DNA of 64,000 nucleotides from Candidatus Nitrosopolaris wilkensis (GTDB lineage: Archaea > Thermoproteota > Nitrososphaeria > Nitrososphaerales > Nitrososphaeraceae), in assembly GCA_003176995.1 (NCBI GenBank), contig QHBN01000013.1, positions 27,593-91,592 of the forward strand, read 5' to 3'. Numbering within the stretch: position 1 is the first letter of the stretch; each line of letters starts with the position of its first letter. A program made the position numbers and the translations under genes. This document shows, piece by piece, positions 1-9,781 of this stretch. The notes beneath the pieces were generated by a model that saw only the letters and a list, made by a program, of their open reading frames with translations, was not told where the DNA came from and ran no database searches.

Positions 1-1118
1 ACATCATTTTGGCTGTATAACTATTGGGTCATTGCTGTTCACGCTCATAAACTCATTTCAAGCATACTAAGCGTTGATCCTTCCTCTCCGCGTTCGCTGC
101 GCTGGACTTTCGTAGTTATATGGGGATTCTTGAATGTCTTCTTATTTAGCAGAGTCAGTTCCATCTTCGTGTGTGCCATACAATCCCACATAGTGAAAGG
201 TGCTTACTGGCAATCTAGCGTGTTAGCTTCGTAAAAGGATTTCGATCCACAGTTACGATGGCTGCTTTTACGTATTCTGCTTTTTGTCTTGCGACTGAAT
301 TCCAATCATCACGGTCCATATCGTTGTACTATCCCGACAGTTAATTCACTGATCTGCTTTAACTCTAGACTCACTAGGAGTTACAAGAAACAGCAATTTT
401 CAGAAAGCAGTCGTTGACAATACAAAAATGACCCACAAAAGGTCGTGGTCGAAATCCATTCTAGCACTTTATCATAACAACAGCTTAGCGGAAGTTTTTA
501 GGATGGTCAACTATTATAACTAGTTCAATAATTTATTAGATCTATTAAAAATATTATAAAGTATCTTGGTTTAGGCATTTTCACAATGGATCCGATGCTG
601 TAAATATTCAAATGTTTATATTTACTGAAATGGTCTGAAAGTCAGAAATATAGCATGACCAACTGTGGTTATTATTTATAGTCTAAGCACGGTTAGAATA
701 TTTCTTTCATTGGGTCACCCATCTAATACATATCCAAGCCTCTGTCAGCCCTCTAATAAAAAATTCCATAAAGACCATACACGCCTTGACTTGCCAGAAT
801 ACAGTAGATAGAAAAATTGTGTTACCTAACTTCTATGAGCAGACATGCATAGCTATTGTCATTCTAGTTCGTATTCGGTTTAAACTAAAATCTTATAACA
901 CTGATCATGAATTATTCGATTTTTGCAGTAGCTGAATTGCTGCACTTGTGGCTGCAGTGGCTCCTTACAAGGCTGCTCTCCCACACTTACAGATTACGGC
1001 AGCAACGGCTTCTGTAACGACGGTGAGAAAATATTCGTCCTCACCTATATGCAGATGTGTCAACTTCACTTCTCTGAATATGAGTCACAATGACTGGTGG
1101 GACTTCTACCGACGGACG

Positions 1119-1271
1119 TCAATTCACTTTACCTTTGCGTTTATGTTCTTCAATAAGCAATTTAACAACCGCTTCTAGGGTCCTCTCCTTCCCGTCTTTT
1201 ACTGTATACTCGGCGCCTATCTTCAGAAGGGCTCTTTTAGAGCTGTCTGTAATCTTCATAGTTGAAGTCAT
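1119..1271 (-). CDS. short ORF (50 aa), putative ribbon-helix-helix / antitoxin-like DNA-binding protein
   Basis: Manual minus-strand translation MTSTMKITDSSKRALLKIGAEYTVKDGKERTLEAVVKLLIEEHKRKGKVN*. TATA-like box TTATATAA (1306-1313) lies just upstream. Below the 60-aa cutoff of the ORF track. Confidence 0.55.
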   Translation of the reverse strand: MTSTMKITDSSKRALLKIGAEYTVKDGKERTLEAVVKLLIEEHKRKGKVN

Positions 1272-1273
1272 CG

Positions 1274-1343
1274 TGGTATCTTCAGTATATCTGTAATACC
1301 AGAATTTATATAAGTTTATTGGTATATCAGAGATAGTTGGTAT
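1274..1343 (-). promoter_or_regulatory. promoter with repeated TGGTAT/ATACCA half-sites around a TATA box
   Basis: TGGTAT at 1274-1279, ATACCA at 1296-1301, TATA-like TTATATAA at 1306-1313, TGGTAT at 1320-1325 and 1338-1343, directly upstream of the 50-aa ORF. Confidence 0.45.
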
Positions 1344-1862
1344 ACATTATATACTCGACCAAAATCCCATTGTCCAATCCGCAAGAATCTTTCAGGGTCG
1401 AATTTTGAAAGGTGGAATCGTCTAAGATTGTCAAGCTGAACGGGCTTCATGATTTCCTTTAGCAAAATCAAATCATTCGCTGGTCTTAAACTTGGGTTTA
1501 GCTAGTAAACTATTGAGTAGCCTACACACAAAGCAATACCCTTCCTCTGAGGGCTAATTTCTATAATCCAAAAGTATCAAGCAGGAATCTCATGCTAATT
1601 TGGATTTGTGTCTGTGTTCTTCGATATCATGCCCCAGTTGGGATTTTTTTTCTAACATGCCCAGCGTACCCGCATCCAATGGATGCATTTTACAACCCTA
1701 AAAACTCCTAATTTAACGCAGCTTGTCCTGACTTTGACGAACCATAAATCCCCCTGATGCTGAATTAGACCCAGCTGCACAGCACGACATATTAAAACTC
1801 TGAATTATACTTAGCTATAATGAATACCCTTTTATTTCATACACGTACATATTTCGGGCTGT

Positions 1863-2102
1863 TTGAGGCTGGCGGCTTTAATCGCATTTATTACTATAAT
1901 ATGGCTAATGGTATTAGCAGTCGCAGCATTTCTCGTAACTCTTGTACCCTCAGTACAACTATTGTTTAAAGGAGGAGAAAGATCTGATAAGTTAATTATG
2001 TCATCAATACAGGCACTAATAGCAGTAGGAGTAGTGCTATTATTCATAATGGGACTAAGCAAGCTTAAAGAATTCTACGCAGCAAGAAAATTGCACCTAT
2101 AG
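1863..2102 (+). CDS. small membrane protein, two predicted TM segments
   Basis: 79-aa ORF with two hydrophobic stretches (AALIAFITIIWLMVLAVAAFLV; ALIAVGVVLLFIMGL). Confidence 0.55.
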   Translation: MRLAALIAFITIIWLMVLAVAAFLVTLVPSVQLLFKGGERSDKLIMSSIQALIAVGVVLLFIMGLSKLKEFYAARKLHL

Positions 2103-2278
2103 AGCCGGAAGATACGGGGTAGGCCCGATTTATGAAAGCTATGTCTTGAAATCCGGTTTCTTTCCATCGGCAATAGTTTCGAGTTCTTAATGTCAATCTC
2201 AGCTAACAAGATTTAACAAAAAAGACTCTAGGTTAGCTCTACATTTAATATTGTCCATTTTGTGTTTGTCAATATCCA

Positions 2279-3217
2279 TTGAAGCCCACCCAAATGGGGA
2301 TGATTGACGTCAGCAGTAAGCCAGATACGTTGCGCGTAGCTATTGCGGAAGCTACCGTAACTATGAGTAAACAAACCATTCGCTTGATTAAAGAGGGAAA
2401 ATCGCCGAAGGGTAATATCGTCGATGCAGCCTCTGTGTCGGCAACGATGGCGGCTAAGCGGACTTCAGATTTGATACCATATTGTCATCCAATTCCGATA
2501 GATGACGTAAAAGTAAGCGTAACAATTGGAACAGAATCTGTCAAAGTTATAACTCAAGTAAAAAGCATATGGAAAACTGGCGTCGAAATGGAAGCCCTGA
2601 CCTCTGCTGCAGTAGCAGCATTGACAATTTATGACATGTTAAAGTCTGTAGACGATTCGATTTCTATAGGATCGATAAGAGTCATGAAAAAAGAAGGAGG
2701 GCTCAAAAAAATGTACCAAATCCAGGACAGAAAGCTAAGAGCCGGAGTGCTCGTGACTAGTGATTCTCGACGGAAGAGACAAGACCAATCTGGAAGACTT
2801 CTTGTGGACAGGCTAAAAAAAGAAGGCTTCGATGTAACATATTATAAAGTGGTTCCGGACAATATTGGCACGATCAAAACAGAGCTGACAATGTTGTGCG
2901 ATGAGCTGAAGGTAGATCTGGTTTTAACTAGCGGCGGCACAGGCATTGGTTCACGTGACGTCACTCCCGATGCAACTTCGACCATACTAGAGAAAAACCT
3001 TCTCGGCGTGGCCGAAATACTCCGGGCTCATGGTCAACGGAGGACACCCTCATCGATGCTTTCAAGAGGTGTAGTAGGTGTTCGAGCCAAGACAATAATA
3101 GTAAATCTACCCGGGAATGTAAAGGGGGTTTCAGAATCCTTGGATTCCTTATTTCCAGGTATCAATCATACCTTTGAAGTTTTAGAGAATCACAAACATC
3201 CTGATCTGCAGGTCTAA
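2279..3217 (+). CDS. moaCB: bifunctional molybdenum cofactor biosynthesis protein, MoaC-MoaB fusion
   Basis: N-terminal MoaC motifs (MIDVSSKPDTLRVA; KGNIVDAASVSATMAAKRTSDLIPYCHPIPI; GVEMEALTSAAVAALTIYDM) joined in frame to a MoaB/MogA domain (LTSGGTGIGSRDVTPDAT; NLPGNVKGVSESL). Confidence 0.93.
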   Translation: MKPTQMGMIDVSSKPDTLRVAIAEATVTMSKQTIRLIKEGKSPKGNIVDAASVSATMAAKRTSDLIPYCHPIPIDDVKVSVTIGTESVKVITQVKSIWKTGVEMEALTSAAVAALTIYDMLKSVDDSISIGSIRVMKKEGGLKKMYQIQDRKLRAGVLVTSDSRRKRQDQSGRLLVDRLKKEGFDVTYYKVVPDNIGTIKTELTMLCDELKVDLVLTSGGTGIGSRDVTPDATSTILEKNLLGVAEILRAHGQRRTPSSMLSRGVVGVRAKTIIVNLPGNVKGVSESLDSLFPGINHTFEVLENHKHPDLQV

Positions 3218-3275
3218 ACCCCATATGGAAAAACTTTATGAATGTAGCTAGGGACTTTAGGAGCGGGTATGCTTG

Positions 3276-3827
3276 TCATTCTCCGTATTTTCTAGAATCT
3301 TCCCCTTTTACCCATATCTCTTTCCCTCCAACAATCTTTTCCTTCTTCCAGATCGGAACTTCGCGTTTTATTTTTTCAATCGCGTAACGACACGCGCTAA
3401 ATGCCTCAGATCTGTGAGGCGCCGAAACTGCCACTGCTATACTCACGTCCCCTACTGAAAGGTTTCCTATCCTATGAATCATCCTGACTCTTTTGATGTT
3501 CCATTTGTGCGAGAGAATGCTCTCGATCCTTTTCATTTTGTCTTCTGCCATTTCTAAATATGTTTCATAGGTCATCCCTATGATCTTGCCCATCTCACTG
3601 TGCTCTCGGACAGTTCCGAAGAATATAGCTGTAGCTCCAGCATTCTTATCTTTCACTGAATTTAGGATTTTAAGTGGATGTATCTTTGCAGCCGTGATCC
3701 TTTTCGCATGAATCTGTTTATCTTTAAATTCCCCACACAAGACCACTATTACCCTCCAGCTACAGGTGGGAAGACTGCAATTTGATCCCCTTCCTTCAAA
3801 GACAAATTCTTGCAACCTATATTGCAA
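3276..3827 (-). CDS. moaE: molybdopterin synthase catalytic subunit MoaE (true start likely internal; ORF 5' part overlaps moaD)
   Basis: GATAIFFGTVREHSEMGKIIGMTYETYLEMAEDKM; HRIGNLSVGDVSIAVAVSAPHRSEAFSACRYAIEKIKREVPIWKKE. Confidence 0.9.
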   Translation of the reverse strand: MQYRLQEFVFEGRGSNCSLPTCSWRVIVVLCGEFKDKQIHAKRITAAKIHPLKILNSVKDKNAGATAIFFGTVREHSEMGKIIGMTYETYLEMAEDKMKRIESILSHKWNIKRVRMIHRIGNLSVGDVSIAVAVSAPHRSEAFSACRYAIEKIKREVPIWKKEKIVGGKEIWVKGEDSRKYGE

Positions 3828-4045
3828 TTTACAGCTAACTGAATATTTTCCTTGAGCCGCAGAATACTGGGATGATTCTCCTCGATTTTTGAAATTAGGT
3901 TGTTTACGTTTGAATCCTTTACCAATATTACTTCCTCCGCGCCTATGCCAGTAGCTTCTCGTACTTGGGCGAAATATAGCACGTTAACCTTAATAGTTGA
4001 TATGGCCTTATTTTCGATTCGTGGGGCTCTTTTCATCGCGATCAA
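3749..4045 (-). CDS. moaD: molybdopterin synthase sulfur carrier subunit MoaD
   Basis: ThiS/MoaD-like fold sequence ending in FPPVAGG (C-terminal Gly-Gly), adjacent to moaE. Confidence 0.88.
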   Translation of the reverse strand: MIAMKRAPRIENKAISTIKVNVLYFAQVREATGIGAEEVILVKDSNVNNLISKIEENHPSILRLKENIQLAVNCNIGCKNLSLKEGDQIAVFPPVAGG

Positions 4046-4217
4046 AATCCACTTGTGTATTCTTCACATGGAATAGTTCGACCTGACTACATATGAAAGA
4101 ATTGTCGGGATCTGCTGGCATAAAGTAATATTCCAATCTAGCCAGTCCATGTACTTGTGTCACGTTAGTGTTTATTTTTGGTAGGATGTTTATAAAATTA
4201 TTTGCTTTCGCTTCCAA
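4008..4217 (-). CDS. hypothetical protein
   Basis: 69-aa ORF immediately upstream of and overlapping moaD; no family recognised. Confidence 0.3.
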   Translation of the reverse strand: MEAKANNFINILPKINTNVTQVHGLARLEYYFMPADPDNSFICSQVELFHVKNTQVDFDRDEKSPTNRK

Positions 4218-5310
4218 ATCTTTTTGTCTAGAGCGTGCATGCTAAAAGCTCCGATTCTAATACTGATCCAATAATTCTTAAATATTAAGGGCTAAGCAGC
4301 TTGATTGAGCGCCACCAATACCAAGCGATCAAAAAATATTAAGTTGCTTAAATAAGGCATTTAACGCTAAATTACTATTTTCGTTATAGGATGCCATTGT
4401 TTCAATTTCAAGTTACAGACGCTAAAAGGAAGTCTCTCCCACTCCTAGGATGAGCGAAATGGCCAGTTTACGGCGATTTGGAACTGCAAGTAACACTCCC
4501 TACCTTCACTAGTTAATGCGTCTGCACTTTTAAGGCTCGCCGAACTACCCGTGCAAGAAGACTTTCGTTTAATGATAGCCGCTAATCGACTCGAAGAAGT
4601 AGTTGAAAATGACAACGTCACCTGCCAGAACCAGAGAAACTGAGGAACCACTTGAAGATGAAGATAAAGCCATGAATTCAGCTTTCTGCTTCATTACGTT
4701 CTAGTTGAGCTTTACCATTGAACCAGTTGTCTAAATGTGTTAGAAATAAAGGTTACAATTTGGTAAGTCAGTGTTAAATTTATTTGCTATCTGCTCAGTC
4801 TTTTTTCAGATGACCTTATATCTTTCAATAGGTCTAAATTACATATGCTAAACGGTGTAACACACTGATCAGAGGACCACCACCGTCCACCAGCCTGTAG
4901 TTATCGTACTTGTAGCAATAGCGTTAGTAGCTGTAATAGGAGGATTCATTATTATATCAAATTATGTTATGCCAAATATACATCAAGTCTGTCAGAACAA
5001 GTTAGGTGCTCTACGTTGTTATAGAGTCCAGTATAATAAAGTCTTTTAGTTCAGATAACAATATTAGGTTGGCTGTAACATGAAAATTTTATATCTACGA
5101 TATTGCTGCATCTAGTCGGTCCCGCACCAAAACTAAGTAAATCTTTGGTCAGATTAAACGAAAAAGAACCTTTTTTTCAAATAAAATCAAAAAAAAGATA
5201 ATCAAAAGACAAAATTAAACGTCTCAGTAACAACATTCAGTATAAATTTACAAGATCCTTTTATCAATCTTTCGTGTTGGATAGCATATGAATAAACTCG
5301 GTTTGGCATA

Positions 5311-5397
5311 ATGATGATAATGTTAGGCATTACCATTTCTGTAGCAGCGTTGTTCTTAATTCTAAACGCAACGCCGAATGTCGCCAAAGCGCATTGA
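5311..5397 (+). pseudogene. remnant of a secreted/membrane protein gene (signal-peptide-like N-terminus then stop)
   Basis: MMIMLGITISVAALFLILNATPNVAKAH*: signal-peptide-like hydrophobic core cut by a stop; no intact downstream frame. Confidence 0.35.
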
Positions 5398-5913
5398 TGG
5401 CGCAGTAGTTCATCCGCAGCGCACAATCCTAGTACTTCGTCTGGCGTCACTGGCACGACGGCAGCTGCTCTACTACTTCGAGCAGTACATCTAATGGCAT
5501 GGGTCATTTCGCTGGTTTTTTATAAATCCAGCTTACATACCGAACACGTCAGCCACCCCGCCACAGCCAGGCCACAATAACAGTCGAGGTGTGACTATCT
5601 AGTTCTGGTGGCGATCAGTCAAGCTGTTCTTTTAGCTTTGCAGAGAATCATATTTCGAACTCGGTTCGCGAGTCAAAACAAGGTTCTTTCAGCGCACCCA
5701 ATCAATTGCAGGTATGGTATCGCAGCCCAATCAGCAAGTTATAACAGTCATAACCGAGCCAATTCACAACAAGGCAGTTGTAGTGCTCACGCCCTATAAA
5801 CCATGCCCTTAAACATTTGCAGAATCAACTGGACCAGTTTTTTATATTTTTCTGAAACAAATATTGATTAATTGATTGATATAGCAAAACATTCCCAAGA
5901 AGAATCATGGTAT

Positions 5914-6076
5914 ATGAGGTATTTGATGATATGCCCGAATTGTGATGTCAGTTTCCATCCAAAGAGGAGAAATCATATTATCGGTCAAAATGCAAACGGC
6001 TTTGGCGTCTGGTTTCCAGATGTGTGCTGAATGCAAACAATCTATCGTAGACCGTAGAGAAACAAAGTCCTACTAA
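5914..6076 (+). pseudogene. small zinc-ribbon protein gene with a frameshift
   Basis: Frame 1 MRYLMICPNCDVSFHPKRRNHIIGQNANGFGVWFPD..., then +1 frame MCAECKQSIVDRRETKSY*. Two CxxC knuckles in different frames. Confidence 0.5.
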
Positions 6077-6161
6077 CCAATAGTCGGCGATGTCGAGGAC
6101 CTTTTCAGATATATTAATGTCCATTATCAGCGTGCAGAATGATTAAGGAGGACGCGGTGGC

Positions 6162-6989
6162 GTGATCGTGCGGAGCATAGGAAAAAAACTGAAAACGAAA
6201 TTGATTGGAAGACAAATTTATTATTATGAGGAATTAGGCTCTACCCAGGAGCTTGCAATCTATCTGGCTGAAAACAATTCAGAAGCAGTAAATGGCACAG
6301 CAATATTGGCTGAACGTCAAGAAAGGGGAAGAGGCAGAATAAACAGTAAATGGATTTCTCCGAGTGGAGGAATATGGTTATCGATTATCTTAAAGCCCAA
6401 TATGCCTGCTAACAAGAGTCCGCTTCTGAAATTCATAGCTGCTTTGGCAGTATGTGACACGATAGCTCAAAATACAGGGCTGGAGTCCAAAGTAAAATGG
6501 CCCAACGACATTCTAATCAATCATAAGAAAGTTTGTGGAATACTTCTTGATATTGCTACCAAGGGCAGTAGTATTGAATATGCAGTGATAGGAATCGGAA
6601 TCAACGCAAATGTAAATATTCGAAAAATTCTTCCGTACATACCTGACCACAAAGGGAATGATGTGAGTGTCACCTCTCTCAAAAATGAACTATCTGGTAA
6701 ATACGTTAACAGACCATCTTTTTTGAAACTACTTTTCGAAAGACTTGAACATTACTATTGTTACTTGGAAAAAGAAGATCTGGGAGGGGTGGTTATATTG
6801 GATCAAATTAAAGATAGATTGGATATTTTAAACGCCGTTGTGACCATTCAGCAGAAAGATAAAACGATCGAAGGTCTAGTTGTGGGTTTAGGTTTAGATG
6901 GATCTCTCGTGCTAAAAAAGAATGACGGGTCTTTGATTGAGGTCCTCAGCGGCGATACCAGATCGAGGGTAATAAAACAACAGCACTAG
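6162..6989 (+). CDS. birA: biotin--[acetyl-CoA-carboxylase] ligase
   Basis: LGSTQELA; AERQERGRGRINSKWISPSGGIWLSIILKP; KVKWPNDILINHKKVCGILLD; IGIGINANV. Confidence 0.93.
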   Translation: MIVRSIGKKLKTKLIGRQIYYYEELGSTQELAIYLAENNSEAVNGTAILAERQERGRGRINSKWISPSGGIWLSIILKPNMPANKSPLLKFIAALAVCDTIAQNTGLESKVKWPNDILINHKKVCGILLDIATKGSSIEYAVIGIGINANVNIRKILPYIPDHKGNDVSVTSLKNELSGKYVNRPSFLKLLFERLEHYYCYLEKEDLGGVVILDQIKDRLDILNAVVTIQQKDKTIEGLVVGLGLDGSLVLKKNDGSLIEVLSGDTRSRVIKQQH

Positions 6990-7033
6990 CTAGAACTTTG
7001 TTGTTTTTTCATTCACTCGTTCGTACAAGAAAA

Positions 7034-8446
7034 TTATAATATTCTACATACGATTGCTATGTCATTTACATTTGTCCCGGTAGGGCCGGTCATGATTATT
7101 GACCTTAATTGTCTTAAAGCCCGGTAACTATCATGCCTCTCTAAATATTCTTTGACTTTCACGCCGCTCGCTTTGATTCTAGACATAGTTTCGGGGGTTA
7201 AAATCGCACCAGCCGCTTTTGAGTTCCCATCTACCCCATCGGTGCCCAAACACAAAATGGCAATATCAACTTTAGGGGGAAATCTACATTTTAGAGCGGC
7301 TGAGAGAACAGCCTCTTGATTGCGACCTCCCAATCCGTTTCTTTTAAAACGATTAAGTTTGACCGTAGTTTCCCCTCCCATTACAAATGCTACTGATTCA
7401 TGTGACCGGATTGCATCTTTACCCAAGTCCGCAAGATAATAGCCGAATTCTTGTGCTTCGCCAGCAAAGGTAGAGCCTAGGTTCATTACTGTGCTTACAT
7501 GTTTTCCAAGATATTTCGCTGCGTAGTCGCATAGAAGTGGGTTGTTGCCGATTAATATGTTATGTACCTTCCCAAAAATGGGATCGCCCTCTTTTGGTGT
7601 ATCTTCTATTTCGCCATTAATACCCTTCATTATCAGTCGTCTAACTGAGGTAAAAGGTTTCTGCCATAAACGATATTTTTTTAAGATCTCGGCTGCGTCT
7701 TGAAATGTCGACCTATCAGGTACCGTTGGTCCTGAAGCAACGATATCGATTTCGTCACCTATAACATCGGACAAGATCAATGTGACCACTGTACAACCGC
7801 TCTTGACATATCGCACAAGTCGGCCACCTTTAACAAGCGAGAGGTGTTTGCGGACTACATTGACCTCATTAATGGTCGCGCCTAAAGATAACATTGCGTC
7901 CGTAATTTTCTGCTTATCGTGAAGTGTGATACCCTTGAGTGGAAGTGGTAATAGCGCAGAGCCTCCACCGGAAACTAAACAAAATATCAAGTCACGTTCA
8001 GTAGCTTTTCTTACTAATTCAACAATTTTTATTGTGCCTCGGACACCTGCTTCGTCAGGTAAAGGATGGCCTGCCTCACTCACCTTTATTTGTCGAGTTT
8101 TTATAACACCACCGATTTTGTTTTTAACCGTGTCATGGGGAACATTAATCGCGCCACCAGAGAGTCTTTTCTTTAAAATCGTAGAAATTGCGTCTGACAT
8201 TATGCCTGCGGCCTTGCCCGCTCCGGCTACGTATATCGATTCGTAATCATCCAGATCTAACTTAATGATATTGTTACGAATGTCAGTTAACAATAACCTG
8301 GAGTTTCTTAATTTAACCGCATTGTCTACGAGTTTTTTTGGATCGGAATTTCGAAGACAGAATTCTAATGCCGAAAGAGAGATCTTCAATGATCGGCTAG
8401 GGTGGTGGTCTTTTTCCAAGTCCGCTCTATTCAAAATAAGCGCCAA
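7034..8446 (-). CDS. glycerate 2-kinase (MOFRL family)
   Basis: VAGAGKAAGIM; LVSGGGSALLPLPLKGITLHDK; ILSDVIGDEIDIVASGPTVPD; GGETTVKLNRFKRNGLGGRNQEAVL; GTDGVDGNSKAAGAI. Confidence 0.92.
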   Translation of the reverse strand: MALILNRADLEKDHHPSRSLKISLSALEFCLRNSDPKKLVDNAVKLRNSRLLLTDIRNNIIKLDLDDYESIYVAGAGKAAGIMSDAISTILKKRLSGGAINVPHDTVKNKIGGVIKTRQIKVSEAGHPLPDEAGVRGTIKIVELVRKATERDLIFCLVSGGGSALLPLPLKGITLHDKQKITDAMLSLGATINEVNVVRKHLSLVKGGRLVRYVKSGCTVVTLILSDVIGDEIDIVASGPTVPDRSTFQDAAEILKKYRLWQKPFTSVRRLIMKGINGEIEDTPKEGDPIFGKVHNILIGNNPLLCDYAAKYLGKHVSTVMNLGSTFAGEAQEFGYYLADLGKDAIRSHESVAFVMGGETTVKLNRFKRNGLGGRNQEAVLSAALKCRFPPKVDIAILCLGTDGVDGNSKAAGAILTPETMSRIKASGVKVKEYLERHDSYRALRQLRSIIMTGPTGTNVNDIAIVCRIL

Positions 8447-8875
8447 TACGACTGCCCATTTGTATATGCCTGATTGGAATTAAAACTGATCGGCGCTGAG
8501 CAAGCTGACAGGCTAAAACCTCATGGAATTAAGCAAGTAGCAATTACAATAACACCACACAGATTAAAGCCATCTCACCACAGAAACTTTAGAAAATGTT
8601 GCCGTTGCTTGATTTAAATCACATGGTAAGGTAAATTACATAAAAAATTTGTGTGTAGTAAAATTGTTCTATGAAATTTCATATCGGTTCTCCTAACATT
8701 GATGAGTTGCATATACTCCGTAATATTCAATAAACACTACCATAATGTACACTTTTGTCGTTTTCAAGTGGCCAGATGCATCTAAAACATGGAAGAGGCT
8801 AAAAATATTAGATATTTATTGTAAAGATAAGTTAATCAGACCAAAGTTGAGATAAACAAGCCAGGCTGAGGTTTA

Positions 8876-9250
8876 TTGGTAGTGGATCTAACGCTAAAAG
8901 GAATGGCCGGAAAACGAGGATTAATGTTTGTATCCTACTATGGAAGGTCACGTGCATTCATATCAAATTACAGGACTTGGCAACAATACCATAGTTACGG
9001 AAAAATTGTCGAAATCGCCTCTTCGCTACTAAGTCACGAATCTCTGCATTTAACCCTGAATAAGGTCTCCCTTTCGGCATCGGCAAAGTTAGACAACTTA
9101 TTTGGTCGATCTAATACATGGGAGAATTACCCGCACGGTTTGGGAGACTTCGATAGAATTAGACATGCTAATCATACATCATATAAAAACGCACAAAAAA
9201 TAACCAAAATTAGGGCGCAAAGGCGGGGAAGAATAAAGCCTCTTCCATAA
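8876..9250 (+). CDS. hypothetical protein with HESLH motif
   Basis: 124-aa ORF; SLLSHESLHLTLNKV is HExxH-like. Confidence 0.45.
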   Translation: MVVDLTLKGMAGKRGLMFVSYYGRSRAFISNYRTWQQYHSYGKIVEIASSLLSHESLHLTLNKVSLSASAKLDNLFGRSNTWENYPHGLGDFDRIRHANHTSYKNAQKITKIRAQRRGRIKPLP

Positions 9251-9271
9251 AGTAATACATAAATTATCTCG

Positions 9272-9718
9272 ATGTTAAAAAAACCATATTGGATGTTCAG
9301 GATATACACCCCTCAGGATGCAAACAAAGCCCTTCCTGAGGTTAAGCGAAGGTTTAACACTATACTTTCTCAAAAAAACAACGTCGTAGCATTACAGGAA
9401 GAAGTACAAAAAACAGTCGAATCGGGATCCTCGCTAGAAAGATTCATTAAAAAAAAACAGCAGTTGAACGGAGCAGTATCAAGTCTATACAAATCAATCG
9501 AGCAGCTCGAGGATATGGGAATTATGATCAAAAGTGTGGACGATGGTTTGCTTGATTTTCCCTGTATGAGGTTTGACCAAGAGGTCTGGCTTTGTTGGAA
9601 GCTTGGAGAAACAGAAATCAAATTCTGGCACGATAAGGAAGAGGGGTTTATGGGAAGGAAACCGTTGGCGCCCAAAGGTTTTCTAACAGGGGAAGATGAC
9701 TTGGCGGACTTAAGATAG
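9272..9718 (+). CDS. DUF2203-type conserved protein
   Basis: FRIYTPQDANKALPEVKRRF...IKSVDDGLLDFPCMR...EVWLCWKLGETEIKFWHDKEEGFMGRKPL. Confidence 0.8.
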   Translation: MLKKPYWMFRIYTPQDANKALPEVKRRFNTILSQKNNVVALQEEVQKTVESGSSLERFIKKKQQLNGAVSSLYKSIEQLEDMGIMIKSVDDGLLDFPCMRFDQEVWLCWKLGETEIKFWHDKEEGFMGRKPLAPKGFLTGEDDLADLR

Positions 9719-9781
9719 GAATCTAACAAAAAGACTTGAAGTATTTGGGGATTTTAATTTTTATTTGAACATTGAAAGATA

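Noticed and set aside
948-1296. Plus-strand ORFs 948-1178 and 1090-1296
   Set aside because: They lie antisense to the better-supported 50-aa minus-strand ORF and its coding-like downstream remnant; no recognisable protein features.
5202-5507. 101-aa minus-strand ORF
   Set aside because: Low-complexity, antisense to a signal-peptide-like remnant; no support.
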